The notes under the pieces were generated by a model that had not been told where the DNA came from, did not search any database, and was given only the letters and a program-made list of their open reading frames with translations. A DNA stretch of 64,000 nt from NCBI GenBank assembly GCA_934635385.1, contig CAKTZI010000001.1:124001-188000 (forward strand), read 5' to 3'. This document shows positions 1 to 7,074 of this stretch, one piece after another. Made by a program: the position numbers and the translations under genes. The stretch is from an uncultured Kiritimatiellota bacterium (GTDB taxonomy: Bacteria > Verrucomicrobiota > Kiritimatiellia > RFP12 > UBA1067). Every line of letters starts with the position of its first letter. The first letter of the stretch is position 1.

Positions 1-306
1 GCGCAGGACGTGTAGGCGACGCAATCAGTATTTTAGACAGAGCCTGAACCTTTTTCTGGCTCTCCGTAAAGCCAATGCCGGTCGAAAACAGTCCGATGGG
101 TGAACCCCTGGGGGGGGGGGGGGTATGTTGTCCATAAGGAGGTTCTCCCCCAGAGAACCGATTCCCATAATCAGCGCATAGTCAACTGGTGCAAGCCTGA
201 TTTTTATTCCTGCCAGTTTTTCAAAGATAACGGGATTCAGCGCATCGCCGAAATTAGGTATGTCACAGTAGTAGAAAGGAATATTCACCGCTTCATACCT
301 CTTCAT
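1..306 (-). CDS. polysaccharide pyruvyl transferase family protein, 5' part, frame broken at a C14 tract
   Basis: Family members transfer a pyruvyl group to a sugar of a surface polysaccharide. The first 60 residues show the family's amino-terminal pattern (YYCDIPNFGDALNP near residues 12-25, then MGIGSLGEN). Translation then enters a run of 14 C on the coding strand (123 down to 110). As sequenced, the frame ends about 30 unrelated residues later, at position 25. The frame one base away stays open to the window edge and reads GSPIGLFSTGIGFTESQKK, which looks like the proper continuation. A tract of 12 or 15 C would join the two halves. The start follows the GT8 gene by 24 nt, so this is probably the last visible gene of the minus-strand glycan operon. 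The frame break may be a phase-variable state or a homopolymer sequencing error; I cannot tell which. Confidence 0.6.
110..123. repeat. homopolymer tract G14 (C14 on the coding strand) inside the pyruvyl transferase gene
   Basis: Fourteen consecutive G on the + strand. Such tracts slip during replication and are the classic basis of on/off switching of surface-glycan genes. At this length the downstream frame is off; 12 or 15 would be on. Confidence 0.9.
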
Positions 307-330
307 CCCCCTTGTTCTCGCGTATGAACC

Positions 331-1290
331 TTATCTGCATGACAATTTTCTCTTCTCCCCTTTGATCCATCTGCGCCACCTTTTGATCGGGCACAACCAC
401 GCGGCGAGCGCATACAGTACTTTCTTCAGCCTGACGGAAAATGTCGGGTAATAGTATTCCTTTTCAAAGAAGGGCGATTGCCGAATGTAATTCCAATACC
501 AATCAGGGATTTCTTCGGGCGCTCGCAGCCAGATTTTTCTGTTGCCTCCTCCGGCAAAGTGCATGATTTTCGGATTCCTCTTCGCCGCCAGAAGCGTTTC
601 GTTCGAGTAGGTATTTGAGAGCCACGGATATTCCTTGGCCTTCGTGATGTCGTCTTTCAGGCAGATGTTTTCCAATACGCAATAGTCAAATGGTATCGCC
701 CGAATGGCGTTTGCCGCCAAGTTCAGGATGTCCAGGTCAAACATCTGCAAGCGGCTGCCGTATTCCCGTATAATCGCAAAGAACTTGTCCTTCAGTTTTT
801 CCTCACGCCAGAGCTTCAGATTGGCAATCATCAGCCCCGGCATGTAGATGTAGGGTTTTGAATTGTTCTCGAAATGGGTATGCAACCCGTTTCGCTCGTT
901 CTGCCGTTCAGCCGGTATGCCCGCCCATTCATGGCCGTTCATGTCCATGGAAAACAGTTCCGCCAAGTCGCACCTGAACAGGACGTCAACATCCGACCAG
1001 ATGACTTTCTCGTATTCTGGCAGCAAGTCCGCCATGAGCAAGCGGTAATACGTTTCGATGCCGCTCCATCCGCGAGGCGCGTCCCTCAAGCCGCTCGCGT
1101 CAACTCTTATCCATCTGATGCTGGGGCACACAAGCCCCATTCCTGAAATCGTCTTCTTGTTCAGCCTTTCATGCAGGACAATGATGTCGTATTCCGTCTC
1201 GGATCTCTTGTGTTCCAGGAGAGAGGCAATGGCGATGCTGGCCGGAAGCGCATAATTGTCATCAAAGGCAAAGACGACGGGAATCTTCAT
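331..1290 (-). CDS. GT8 family glycosyltransferase (LPS galactosyl/glucosyltransferase-like)
   Basis: A 319-aa retaining glycosyltransferase of family 8. Evidence: VVFAFDDNYALPASIAI at the amino end (nucleotide-sugar binding), the metal-binding DxD motif in VIWSDVDVLF near residue 100, MFDLDILN in the middle and the MHFAGGGNRKIW segment corresponding to the family's HxxGxxKPW. It probably adds a hexose to a lipid-linked surface glycan in the cytoplasm. The start at 1290 is chosen because it opens on the conserved MKIPVVFAFDDNY and overlaps the upstream gene's stop as ATGA. A longer in-frame extension to 1446 lies inside that upstream gene and has no family match. Base composition is lower in G+C than in most of the window, which suggests acquisition with the operon. 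Confidence 0.85.
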   Translation of the reverse strand: MKIPVVFAFDDNYALPASIAIASLLEHKRSETEYDIIVLHERLNKKTISGMGLVCPSIRWIRVDASGLRDAPRGWSGIETYYRLLMADLLPEYEKVIWSDVDVLFRCDLAELFSMDMNGHEWAGIPAERQNERNGLHTHFENNSKPYIYMPGLMIANLKLWREEKLKDKFFAIIREYGSRLQMFDLDILNLAANAIRAIPFDYCVLENICLKDDITKAKEYPWLSNTYSNETLLAAKRNPKIMHFAGGGNRKIWLRAPEEIPDWYWNYIRQSPFFEKEYYYPTFSVRLKKVLYALAAWLCPIKRWRRWIKGEKRKLSCR

Positions 1291-2450
1291 CGAGCAAGAA
1301 TCTCCTTGAAATTGGCTGCGCTTTCCTTCTTCAACCGCTCCGCCAATTGCGCAAGCGCCAACCGCTTGGCCCTTCGCTCTTGCCGGCCAAGCGCAACAGC
1401 CGCAAGCATCCCTTGGACGAGACTCTCGGAAATGATCGCGTTGCAATCATCGAAGCCGTAGAACGGCGCAAATTTCGGATGCACGACAGGAATTTTCCCG
1501 AACGCATAGATCAGCTGGGCCGAGCCGGTGACGCCTGTTGTAATGTAGCGATTGTGCGCGGGCTCGTCGGTGTCAAGCAATGGCAGAAGAAAATCGGCCT
1601 TTTCCAGTTTCTCAAACATCTCAGGGAAGTCCAGTCGCCCCGTGATCTCGCAGCAGGATCTGACTCCCTCCGGCAGGTTCTCCAGTTCGCCCTTGCCGAC
1701 AATGACGACTTTGAAATCCTGTCTCACGGCAGCGACTTCCTTGATTGCCGAAATCAGCTTCTGATGGTTTTTTCGCGCCTGCTGTATTCCTCCAACACAA
1801 ATGAATACCGTTTTGCCGTCTCGCGCATCCCCGTTCGCAGTTCGGACATCGCCGAACAGGAATGGTGAGGCGAAGACCGCTTGCGTGTGGGGGAAACGGC
1901 CCAGTGCGATCAGGTGTTTCCTGCTCAAGAGCGACTGCTCGCCAAACCGTTCGATATCGTTCAGGTCATGCTCGACGACAAACAGCGACGGATGTTCCCG
2001 CAGTTTCGGATAGCAGGCCAAGACGGAGCCCTGTCTGTCGCCGATCCAATAGAAATAGGCGGCAGACGTCATCAGAAAGACGTGCTTGTACGAGAGGAAC
2101 TTACGGGAGGCGAAGAACCGGCCGAGCAAAGGGAAGTCAGAGGAGAAAACGGAAACGCGCGAAAGGTCGAGTCGACAAAACGGATTTTCCTTCACGATTA
2201 CAGGGTTGACCAGAATGTCAACGTGATAGCCCATGTCTTGGAAATATTTCAGGTACCCGGCTATGACCTCGCCGTGTGACGTATTGGTCTCAATGAGCAA
2301 GACGCTGTTTTCCCTCGTTTCAGTCTTCAGGAATCGCCGCAGGCTACGGAAATCCCTTACGCTGAAATGAATGAGAAAGTCACGGACATGATGACGCCTG
2401 TCTTTGTTCGGGATGAAAAAGGTCAACAGCTTTGCAACGCTCGTTTTCAT
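1287..2450 (-). CDS. GT-B fold glycosyltransferase
   Basis: A 387-aa glycosyltransferase of the two-Rossmann (GT-B) type, related to family 1/4 enzymes. The carboxy half has TVFICVGGIQQARKNHQKLI (the usual start of the donor-binding domain), KVVIVGKGE, then CEITGRLDFPEMFEKLEKADFL as the loop-helix before the donor site. The final part (HNRYITTGVTGSAQLIYAFG) fits the sugar-nucleotide binding region. The amino half has SVLLIETNTSHGEVIAGY as the acceptor-side fold. It sits second in a four-gene minus-strand glycosyltransferase run; 23 nt separate it from the upstream GT2 gene and its stop overlaps the GT8 start. Donor and acceptor cannot be read from the sequence. Confidence 0.75.
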   Translation of the reverse strand: MKTSVAKLLTFFIPNKDRRHHVRDFLIHFSVRDFRSLRRFLKTETRENSVLLIETNTSHGEVIAGYLKYFQDMGYHVDILVNPVIVKENPFCRLDLSRVSVFSSDFPLLGRFFASRKFLSYKHVFLMTSAAYFYWIGDRQGSVLACYPKLREHPSLFVVEHDLNDIERFGEQSLLSRKHLIALGRFPHTQAVFASPFLFGDVRTANGDARDGKTVFICVGGIQQARKNHQKLISAIKEVAAVRQDFKVVIVGKGELENLPEGVRSCCEITGRLDFPEMFEKLEKADFLLPLLDTDEPAHNRYITTGVTGSAQLIYAFGKIPVVHPKFAPFYGFDDCNAIISESLVQGMLAAVALGRQERRAKRLALAQLAERLKKESAANFKEILAR

Positions 2451-2473
2451 TCAGCTCACTTTCCTGAGGAACT

Positions 2474-3382
2474 CTAGATTCCGCGCAATCCGAAAAACCT
2501 GAGGACTTTGCGTTTGAAAACCCGTCGGGCGCGTTTCTTGAGCCGCTTCTCCAGAAAAGGCGTCGGATACAGAAGGGCCTTCACCCGACGGAAGTCCTCC
2601 TCTGGCATGCTTTTGACATCCAGGAAGTTCTTCACGCAGAAATCGCTGAGGGCCTTCCGGGCCTCTTCAGGGCATGATTGCCCGGACGCAAAGTCCATGA
2701 TCATCTCGAAGATCGCAATCCCGTCTTTTGTGCGCTTGTCCTCTAATGTCGGATTGTGAAGCGTGCTGTTCGGGTTTGAGACATAGTTATACCCTGCGCC
2801 ATTGATGACCGAAAACTTGCCGGAGTGAAATAGGACCTTGACGAGGAACAAGTTGTCCTCATAATAAAGATGCGCAGGGAATGTTATCTGATGTTTTCGG
2901 ATAAGGTCAACTTTATAGATCTTGTCCCAGACGCCGCCGTGAGGCAGGACTCTGATCTTGTCGGAAAACCTGGTCAGGACTGCGCGGTCGAAATGAGTCT
3001 GCACGACCTCATTTGCCTTGACGCGCCTTGTTGTCGTCATGACAATGTCCGCGCCGCTCCGTTCGGCTTCTGCGTGCAGATCTGCCAAGAAGGTCTCGTC
3101 GTAGAAGTCATCGGCATCCAGGAAGCAGACATATGTTCCCGAAGCTTGCGCAAGCGCTCGATTGCGCGCAATCGCCTGTCCCTCGTTTCCCTGCGTCATG
3201 ACCTTTATGCGCGGGTCTCCTGATGCAAACCGCCTCAAGATCTCGGCGCTGTTGTCCGAAGATCCGTCGTTGACGACAAGGGCCTCCCAATCTTCAAATG
3301 TTTGCGCTTGAACTGAATCGAGGCATTTCGCGACAGACGTCTCGCAATTGTAGCAGGGGATGACAATCGAAATTTCAGCCAC
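2474..3382 (-). CDS. GT2 family glycosyltransferase
   Basis: A 302-aa inverting glycosyltransferase with a typical GT2 GT-A domain. It has ISIVIPCYNCETSVAKCLDS at the amino end, VNDGSSDNS for uracil/ribose contact, GQAIARNRAL and the DxD motif in YVCFLDADDFYDE near residue 90, followed by a Trp-Asp (VWDKIYK) typical of this group. The last 60 residues are basic (KRLKKRARRVFKRK), probably a membrane-surface contact. It acts in the cytoplasm on a lipid-linked glycan intermediate. It lies 23 nt before the GT-B gene in the same operon. Its G+C is lower than that of the upstream GT2 gene at 3427, so the operon looks assembled from two sources. Confidence 0.85.
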   Translation of the reverse strand: MAEISIVIPCYNCETSVAKCLDSVQAQTFEDWEALVVNDGSSDNSAEILRRFASGDPRIKVMTQGNEGQAIARNRALAQASGTYVCFLDADDFYDETFLADLHAEAERSGADIVMTTTRRVKANEVVQTHFDRAVLTRFSDKIRVLPHGGVWDKIYKVDLIRKHQITFPAHLYYEDNLFLVKVLFHSGKFSVINGAGYNYVSNPNSTLHNPTLEDKRTKDGIAIFEMIMDFASGQSCPEEARKALSDFCVKNFLDVKSMPEEDFRRVKALLYPTPFLEKRLKKRARRVFKRKVLRFFGLRGI

Positions 3383-3426
3383 GGCTTCGTCTTCCTCTCT
3401 TCATCGTCCGGGGATGATAGGGGCGG

Positions 3427-4281
3427 TCACAGGCGACGCTTCCGCCGGATGACGATCAGGGGAAGGAAGCCGAGGAAATAGACTTTCGTCAGGCTGGGCG
3501 TGTGCACGACCTTGAGAAGCCCCGGAATGCCGAACAGCCTGACGCGGCTCACGAGCGGCGCGCGGACGAGAAACTCGTCGTGAAGTTCCGGGAGGTTGCG
3601 CGCGGCCCAGCGGCGGGCGAGGTCGGCCGCAACGGCCATCTTCGACGACTGCGCCGCAGACGTGTTGTCCCCATGCCAACGGTAGTCGAGCAGGGTTTCG
3701 GGAATGTTGTGGAAGCGCACATGGGGGACGAGCTTCAGGAAGAGGGCGTAGTCCTCCGCCGGCGAGAACGCCTCTTCGTAGCGGATTCCCGTCTCCTTCA
3801 GGACGGACGCGCGGATCATCGCGGCGGAATGCGAGACGCAGCATCCGCCCATGAGGCCGAGGCGAATCGCCCTGTCGTCCGCCGCGCGGCGCATGAGCTC
3901 GCCCGACGGGATTACGCGCGTCCAGCTCGACACGACCCCGCATTCCGGATGGGCGTCGAGATAGGCGACTTCCTTTTCGAGGCGCGTCGGGTGCGAGACG
4001 TCGTCGTGGTCGAAGACCGCGAGGTAGTCGCCCCGCGCCATGTCGATGAGGCGGTTGCGGGAAGGCGTGATGCCGAGGTTGCGCGCATTGCGCGCGTAGC
4101 GAATGCGCGCGTCGGAGAACTCGCGGACGACCGACTCGCGCGGATCGTCCGGGCAGTCGTCGAGCATGACGAGCTCGAAGTCGGTGTACGTCTGCGTCAG
4201 GACAGACCGAATCGCCTCGCGCAGGAACGCGGGGTTCGTCCGGTAGACGGGGACGAGGACTGAGACTTTCGGCGGCTTCAT
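3427..4281 (-). CDS. GT2 family glycosyltransferase, first gene of the minus-strand polysaccharide operon
   Basis: A 284-aa GT2 enzyme. It has VSVLVPVYRTNPAFLREAI, LDDCPDDPRE, the NLGITPSRNRL segment, DYLAVFDHDDVSHP carrying the DxD-type metal site near residue 93, and a later ED pair (SPAEDYALFLKL) that matches the GT2 catalytic region. The start at 4281 has the family's usual opening. The gene begins 24 nt after the left copy of the 172-bp repeat, so that repeat is its upstream/5' UTR region. The same repeat precedes the polyprenyl glycosylphosphotransferase at 23614, which suggests common control. Its high G+C matches the chromosome, unlike the three genes downstream. Confidence 0.87.
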   Translation of the reverse strand: MKPPKVSVLVPVYRTNPAFLREAIRSVLTQTYTDFELVMLDDCPDDPRESVVREFSDARIRYARNARNLGITPSRNRLIDMARGDYLAVFDHDDVSHPTRLEKEVAYLDAHPECGVVSSWTRVIPSGELMRRAADDRAIRLGLMGGCCVSHSAAMIRASVLKETGIRYEEAFSPAEDYALFLKLVPHVRFHNIPETLLDYRWHGDNTSAAQSSKMAVAADLARRWAARNLPELHDEFLVRAPLVSRVRLFGIPGLLKVVHTPSLTKVYFLGFLPLIVIRRKRRL

Positions 4282-4304
4282 TTGGACGACGGCAACGCAA
4301 GAGC

Positions 4305-4476
4305 CCTTGCTTCGGACACCATGTCCGAAGAACCCGCCGATTTCGTCAGCGATCTTCGCCCCCGTTCTAATTTTCTTCTAATTTCCCGTTTTGAGAATAG
4401 GCTGCGGAACTTTCTCAAGCCCCTTGAAAGCGGGCTTCGGCACGAGGCACGACGCTTCTAAGCGACTTCTAATCAG
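4305..4476 (-). repeat. 172-bp inverted repeat, left copy (upstream region of the polysaccharide operon)
   Basis: Matches the reverse complement of 23341-23512 over 172 positions with about 14 mismatches and no gaps. Reading toward the GT2 gene it holds two pairs of TTAGAA boxes, each pair with an 11-bp period (about 4458-4476 and 4366-4386), then a 19-nt perfect hairpin TTCGGACAtggTGTCCGAA (4311-4329) that ends 29 nt before the ATG at 4281. The box spacing of one helical turn suggests tandem regulator binding; the hairpin may act in RNA or DNA. Confidence 0.9.
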
Positions 4477-4520
4477 ATTCGCAACGGAAAGTTCCGTTAC
4501 GGGAAATTCCGAATCCGCTA

Positions 4521-4550
4521 TTGACCGAATGCCGCAAGTTTTGATAACAT
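4521..4550 (+). promoter_or_regulatory. promoter of the first AAA ATPase gene
   Basis: TTGACC (4521-4526), 18-bp spacer, TAACAT (4545-4550) preceded by TGA. The ATG at 4558 lies 7 nt after the -10 and there is no ribosome-binding sequence, so the transcript is probably leaderless. Confidence 0.65.
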
Positions 4551-4557
4551 ATCGTCC

Positions 4558-5727
4558 ATGAAATCGCTCAATCCATTCAAGTTCGGCAAGGAAGTCGATG
4601 GCTATCAGTTCTACGACCGACAGGACGACGCCCGCTTTCTGCATCGGAAGATGGTCGATGGGTCGTCGAATGTCGTACTGTTCGCGCCGCGCCGATACGG
4701 CAAGACCTCTTTGGTGCAGAAAGTCCTGCGCGAATTGGCGTTGTCCGACGGCATTCGGAGCCTCTGCTTCGACTTGACGAAGACGCCCACGGTCGAGATG
4801 TTCTGCCAAGACTATGCGAATGCCGTTTATGCCGCACTGAAGGGACAGGGGGACCTCTCGCAGACTTTCATGCGCTACCTGGCGATCTGGAATCCGACGA
4901 TCTCGATTGACCTCGCGGGCGTGGTCAAGTTCAAGTTCCATGCGGACGTCAATCTCAGCTTGATGACGGAGTCGATTGCCGATGTCCTCAACCTGCCCGA
5001 ACGGATTGCCCACGATCTCGGCGACATCCCGTTTGTCGTCGCGTTTGACGAATTTCAGGAGGTTGCCGAGATTTCGAAAGAATTTCCTCTGGAGAAGATC
5101 TTCAGAAGCTGCATTCAGGGGCACCGGAACGTGCGCTACGTCTTCCTCGGCTCGAAGACGCTCTTGATGAAACGTATGTTCGGCGATGCCGCGCGGCCGT
5201 TCTACAATTCGGCCTGTCCGATGCCGCTGGAGAAGCCGCCGGAAGCGGAAAGCCTTGAATTCCTTCTTTCACGATTTCGGGACGCGGGCCTTGAAATCGC
5301 GGATTCGGAAGCGCGCGCGATCCTTTCGGAATCGCAAAACGTGCCCTACCATCTTCAGGAACTTGCGTCCGGCGTATTCGAGCGGGTCACGCAGGAGGGG
5401 CGAACGTCCGTCACGGCGGCGGACGTTTCGCGCGCCATTGACGAAATCGTTGCGCGCAATGCGGAACTGTACGACGTGCGCATCGGCAGCTTTTCCGGTG
5501 CCAGGTATGCGCTGGCCTGTGCATTGGCGGCCGAACCGACGGCCGTCTTTGACGAAGGCTACCGCCGTCGGCATTCCCTGCCCGTTTCCTCGACGCTTCA
5601 CACGGCCCTGCGGGAGCTGGTCGAGGCAGGGGTTGTCGAGGACAGGCGCGAACGGAAGCTCTATCGTCTGTCCGATCCGTTTCTTGGCCGTTATCTCCTT
5701 CAGCCGGCGGCGAAAGTGTTCGTCTGA
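4558..5727 (+). CDS. AAA ATPase, archaeal-type ATPase_2 family (copy A)
   Basis: A 389-aa P-loop ATPase of the family often labelled archaeal ATPase. Walker A is APRRYGKTSL near residue 43, Walker B is VVAFDEFQEV near residue 160, and GSKTLLMKRMF after it matches the sensor region (compare GSKCHLMKRMF in copy B). The carboxy end is a winged-helix-like segment (SLPVSSTLHTALRELVEAGV). These proteins occur in many copies in anaerobe and archaeal genomes, and their cellular role is not settled. It is about as long as copy B at 7075 and alignable along its full length. Its 3' end (last 27 nt) recurs in inverted orientation at 23264-23290 beside the right inverted repeat, so an inverted second copy once existed there. 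Confidence 0.8.
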   Translation: MKSLNPFKFGKEVDGYQFYDRQDDARFLHRKMVDGSSNVVLFAPRRYGKTSLVQKVLRELALSDGIRSLCFDLTKTPTVEMFCQDYANAVYAALKGQGDLSQTFMRYLAIWNPTISIDLAGVVKFKFHADVNLSLMTESIADVLNLPERIAHDLGDIPFVVAFDEFQEVAEISKEFPLEKIFRSCIQGHRNVRYVFLGSKTLLMKRMFGDAARPFYNSACPMPLEKPPEAESLEFLLSRFRDAGLEIADSEARAILSESQNVPYHLQELASGVFERVTQEGRTSVTAADVSRAIDEIVARNAELYDVRIGSFSGARYALACALAAEPTAVFDEGYRRRHSLPVSSTLHTALRELVEAGVVEDRRERKLYRLSDPFLGRYLLQPAAKVFV

Positions 5728-5749
5728 ACGGGTGAAATGCAGTGACTTA

Positions 5750-5776
5750 TTCAAGTCTGAGCTGTTCAGCCTTGAA
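5750..5776. promoter_or_regulatory. degenerate operator-like dyad
   Basis: Arms TTCAAGTCTGA and TCAGCCTTGAA (10 of 11 complementary) around 5 nt. It resembles the dyad at 7022-7048 in front of ATPase copy B, so this is probably the upstream region of a lost ATPase copy. Confidence 0.5.
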
Positions 5777-5785
5777 CAGGAAGAT

Positions 5786-5850
5786 ACGGCGCCTATCGCC
5801 TCGTCGACCCGCTCCTCGCCCATCACTTGCGCGTCTCGGCCGCGTGAGGC
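5786..5850 (+). pseudogene. 3' remnant of an ATPase gene (copy B type)
   Basis: These 65 nt match 8144-8208 at 57 positions. They encode YGAYRLVDPLLAHHLRVSAA plus a stop, against the end of copy B (GIYRLVDPLLAHHLRVSAA). Directly upstream is the B-type regulatory dyad (5750-5776), so the remnant looks like an ATPase gene that kept its control region and last codons and lost the middle. With the intact copy it forms a 65-bp direct repeat around the recombinase gene. Confidence 0.7.
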
Positions 5851-5864
5851 ATCGCCAACGCAGA

Positions 5865-6983
5865 CTACAAAGGCGGAATCGCGCGCGTGACGGCTTCGGC
5901 GAGCGCAACGTCCGACGGCTGCGTGTAGCGCGCGTGCATGCCGCCGCCCGCGTGCCCCGTGATCGCGTCCGTGACGTGCGGCGGCACACCGGCCTCGTCC
6001 ATCAGCGAAATGAACGTCGCCCGCAGGGAATGGAAGCTCGCGCGTCCGCTGCCGCGCTTGTGGACGCCACAAGCCCGAAACGCGCGGCAGACTGCCTTGG
6101 TCGGACAGCGCCGCGCTTGCGCGGGGAACAGGAACGGCGCGTCGCCGCCGTCTACCGCCGCGAGCCGTCGCCGAATGCACGCCTGGGCACAGCCGATCAG
6201 CGGAATGCGGAGAACCCGCCGCTTGCCGTGACGCGTCTTGTTGGGCTGAAGCGCCAGAAAGCGGCCGTCGGACGTGATTTCGTCCCTCTCCAGTTCGGCG
6301 ACGTCAGAGAGCCGAAGTCCCGTGCAGTAGCCCAGGAGAACCATGTCGGCATACGCCTGTGCCAGCGAATCGCCGCACCGTGTGCGGAAATGGCGGATCA
6401 CGCGGCGCACCTCGTCCGTTTCGAGACGGCGGTAGAATTCGTGTTCAAGGCTCTCGCCACGTGTCCGCGCGCCACCGGAGCCGAGCGACCAGATGGTCTC
6501 GTCCCAGCCCAGCGCGCGCCAGACACGGCGGTAGAACACGACGAGGCGCGGCGTGGAGACGTAGCGCGCGCGTAGGTCGGCCACAATGCGCCGCGCGTCC
6601 TCCGTCGTGAGGGAAACCGGCAGGCGGTGCGGCGGCGCGGCCTCGGCGAGGACTGCCAGCCAACGGCGGTAGCTCGCCGCGCTCGCGGCGGAGATCGGCA
6701 CGGTAGCGCGGGAACGGAAGGCCGTCCACAGTTTCCGCCACGGGACGGGGACGCGTGTCTTCCGCGTGTCGAGGCGTTGGCGCGCCGCGTCGCCGAGGCG
6801 GACAAGCTGGGCGAGCCAAGCCGTTTCGTCTGCCGCGTCCTGCGGCGCGACCTGTGCGGCCCGGCGGCGCGCGACGCAGAGGCTGTCCGTCTTCAGGGAA
6901 ATCCATTTCTGTCGTCCGTGCACCGTCAGCACGAGGTAGTAGCGGCGTCCTTTTCGCTGCAATGAGCCAGTAAACGTGTTCAT
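5865..6983 (-). CDS. tyrosine recombinase / phage-type integrase
   Basis: A 372-aa site-specific recombinase. The carboxy-terminal catalytic domain has the whole active site: Arg in TGLRLSD (about residue 224), Lys in QPNKTRHGKR (249), HxxR in FHSLRATF (318 and 321), His in TGHAGG (344) and the nucleophile Tyr in HARYTQ (353). The amino part (GSLQRKGRRYYLVLTVHG) is an arm-type DNA-binding segment. The start at 6983 is chosen over 7010 because a TATACT hexamer (6992-6997 on the minus strand) lies 8 nt upstream of it. The gene sits between a truncated and an intact copy of the same ATPase gene and diverges from the latter across a shared dyad. It is a good candidate for moving or inverting nearby DNA; its target site is unknown. 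Confidence 0.88.
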   Translation of the reverse strand: MNTFTGSLQRKGRRYYLVLTVHGRQKWISLKTDSLCVARRRAAQVAPQDAADETAWLAQLVRLGDAARQRLDTRKTRVPVPWRKLWTAFRSRATVPISAASAASYRRWLAVLAEAAPPHRLPVSLTTEDARRIVADLRARYVSTPRLVVFYRRVWRALGWDETIWSLGSGGARTRGESLEHEFYRRLETDEVRRVIRHFRTRCGDSLAQAYADMVLLGYCTGLRLSDVAELERDEITSDGRFLALQPNKTRHGKRRVLRIPLIGCAQACIRRRLAAVDGGDAPFLFPAQARRCPTKAVCRAFRACGVHKRGSGRASFHSLRATFISLMDEAGVPPHVTDAITGHAGGGMHARYTQPSDVALAEAVTRAIPPL

Positions 6984-7021
6984 GCGCGAATAGTATACTT
7001 GAAATCTCATGCTGCGCCTTA

Positions 7022-7048
7022 TTCAGAATTGAATTATTCAAATCTGAA
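7022..7048. promoter_or_regulatory. operator-like inverted repeat between the recombinase and ATPase B
   Basis: Arms TTCAGAATTGAAT and ATTCAAATCTGAA, 12 of 13 pairs, one-base centre. It lies just upstream of the ATPase -10 box and near the divergent recombinase promoter, so one bound protein could control both. Confidence 0.65.
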
Positions 7049-7062
7049 CAAGAAGAATATGG

Positions 7063-7068
7063 TATAAT
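7063..7068 (+). promoter_or_regulatory. -10 box of ATPase B (leaderless arrangement)
   Basis: Extended -10 TGG-TATAAT. The ATG at 7075 begins 6 nt after it, with no Shine-Dalgarno sequence. Confidence 0.6.
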
Positions 7069-7074
7069 GTCCGC

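Noticed and set aside
331..1446. Longer GT8 start at 1446
   Set aside because: The added residues lie inside the upstream gene and have no family similarity; the start at 1290 gives an ATGA coupling.
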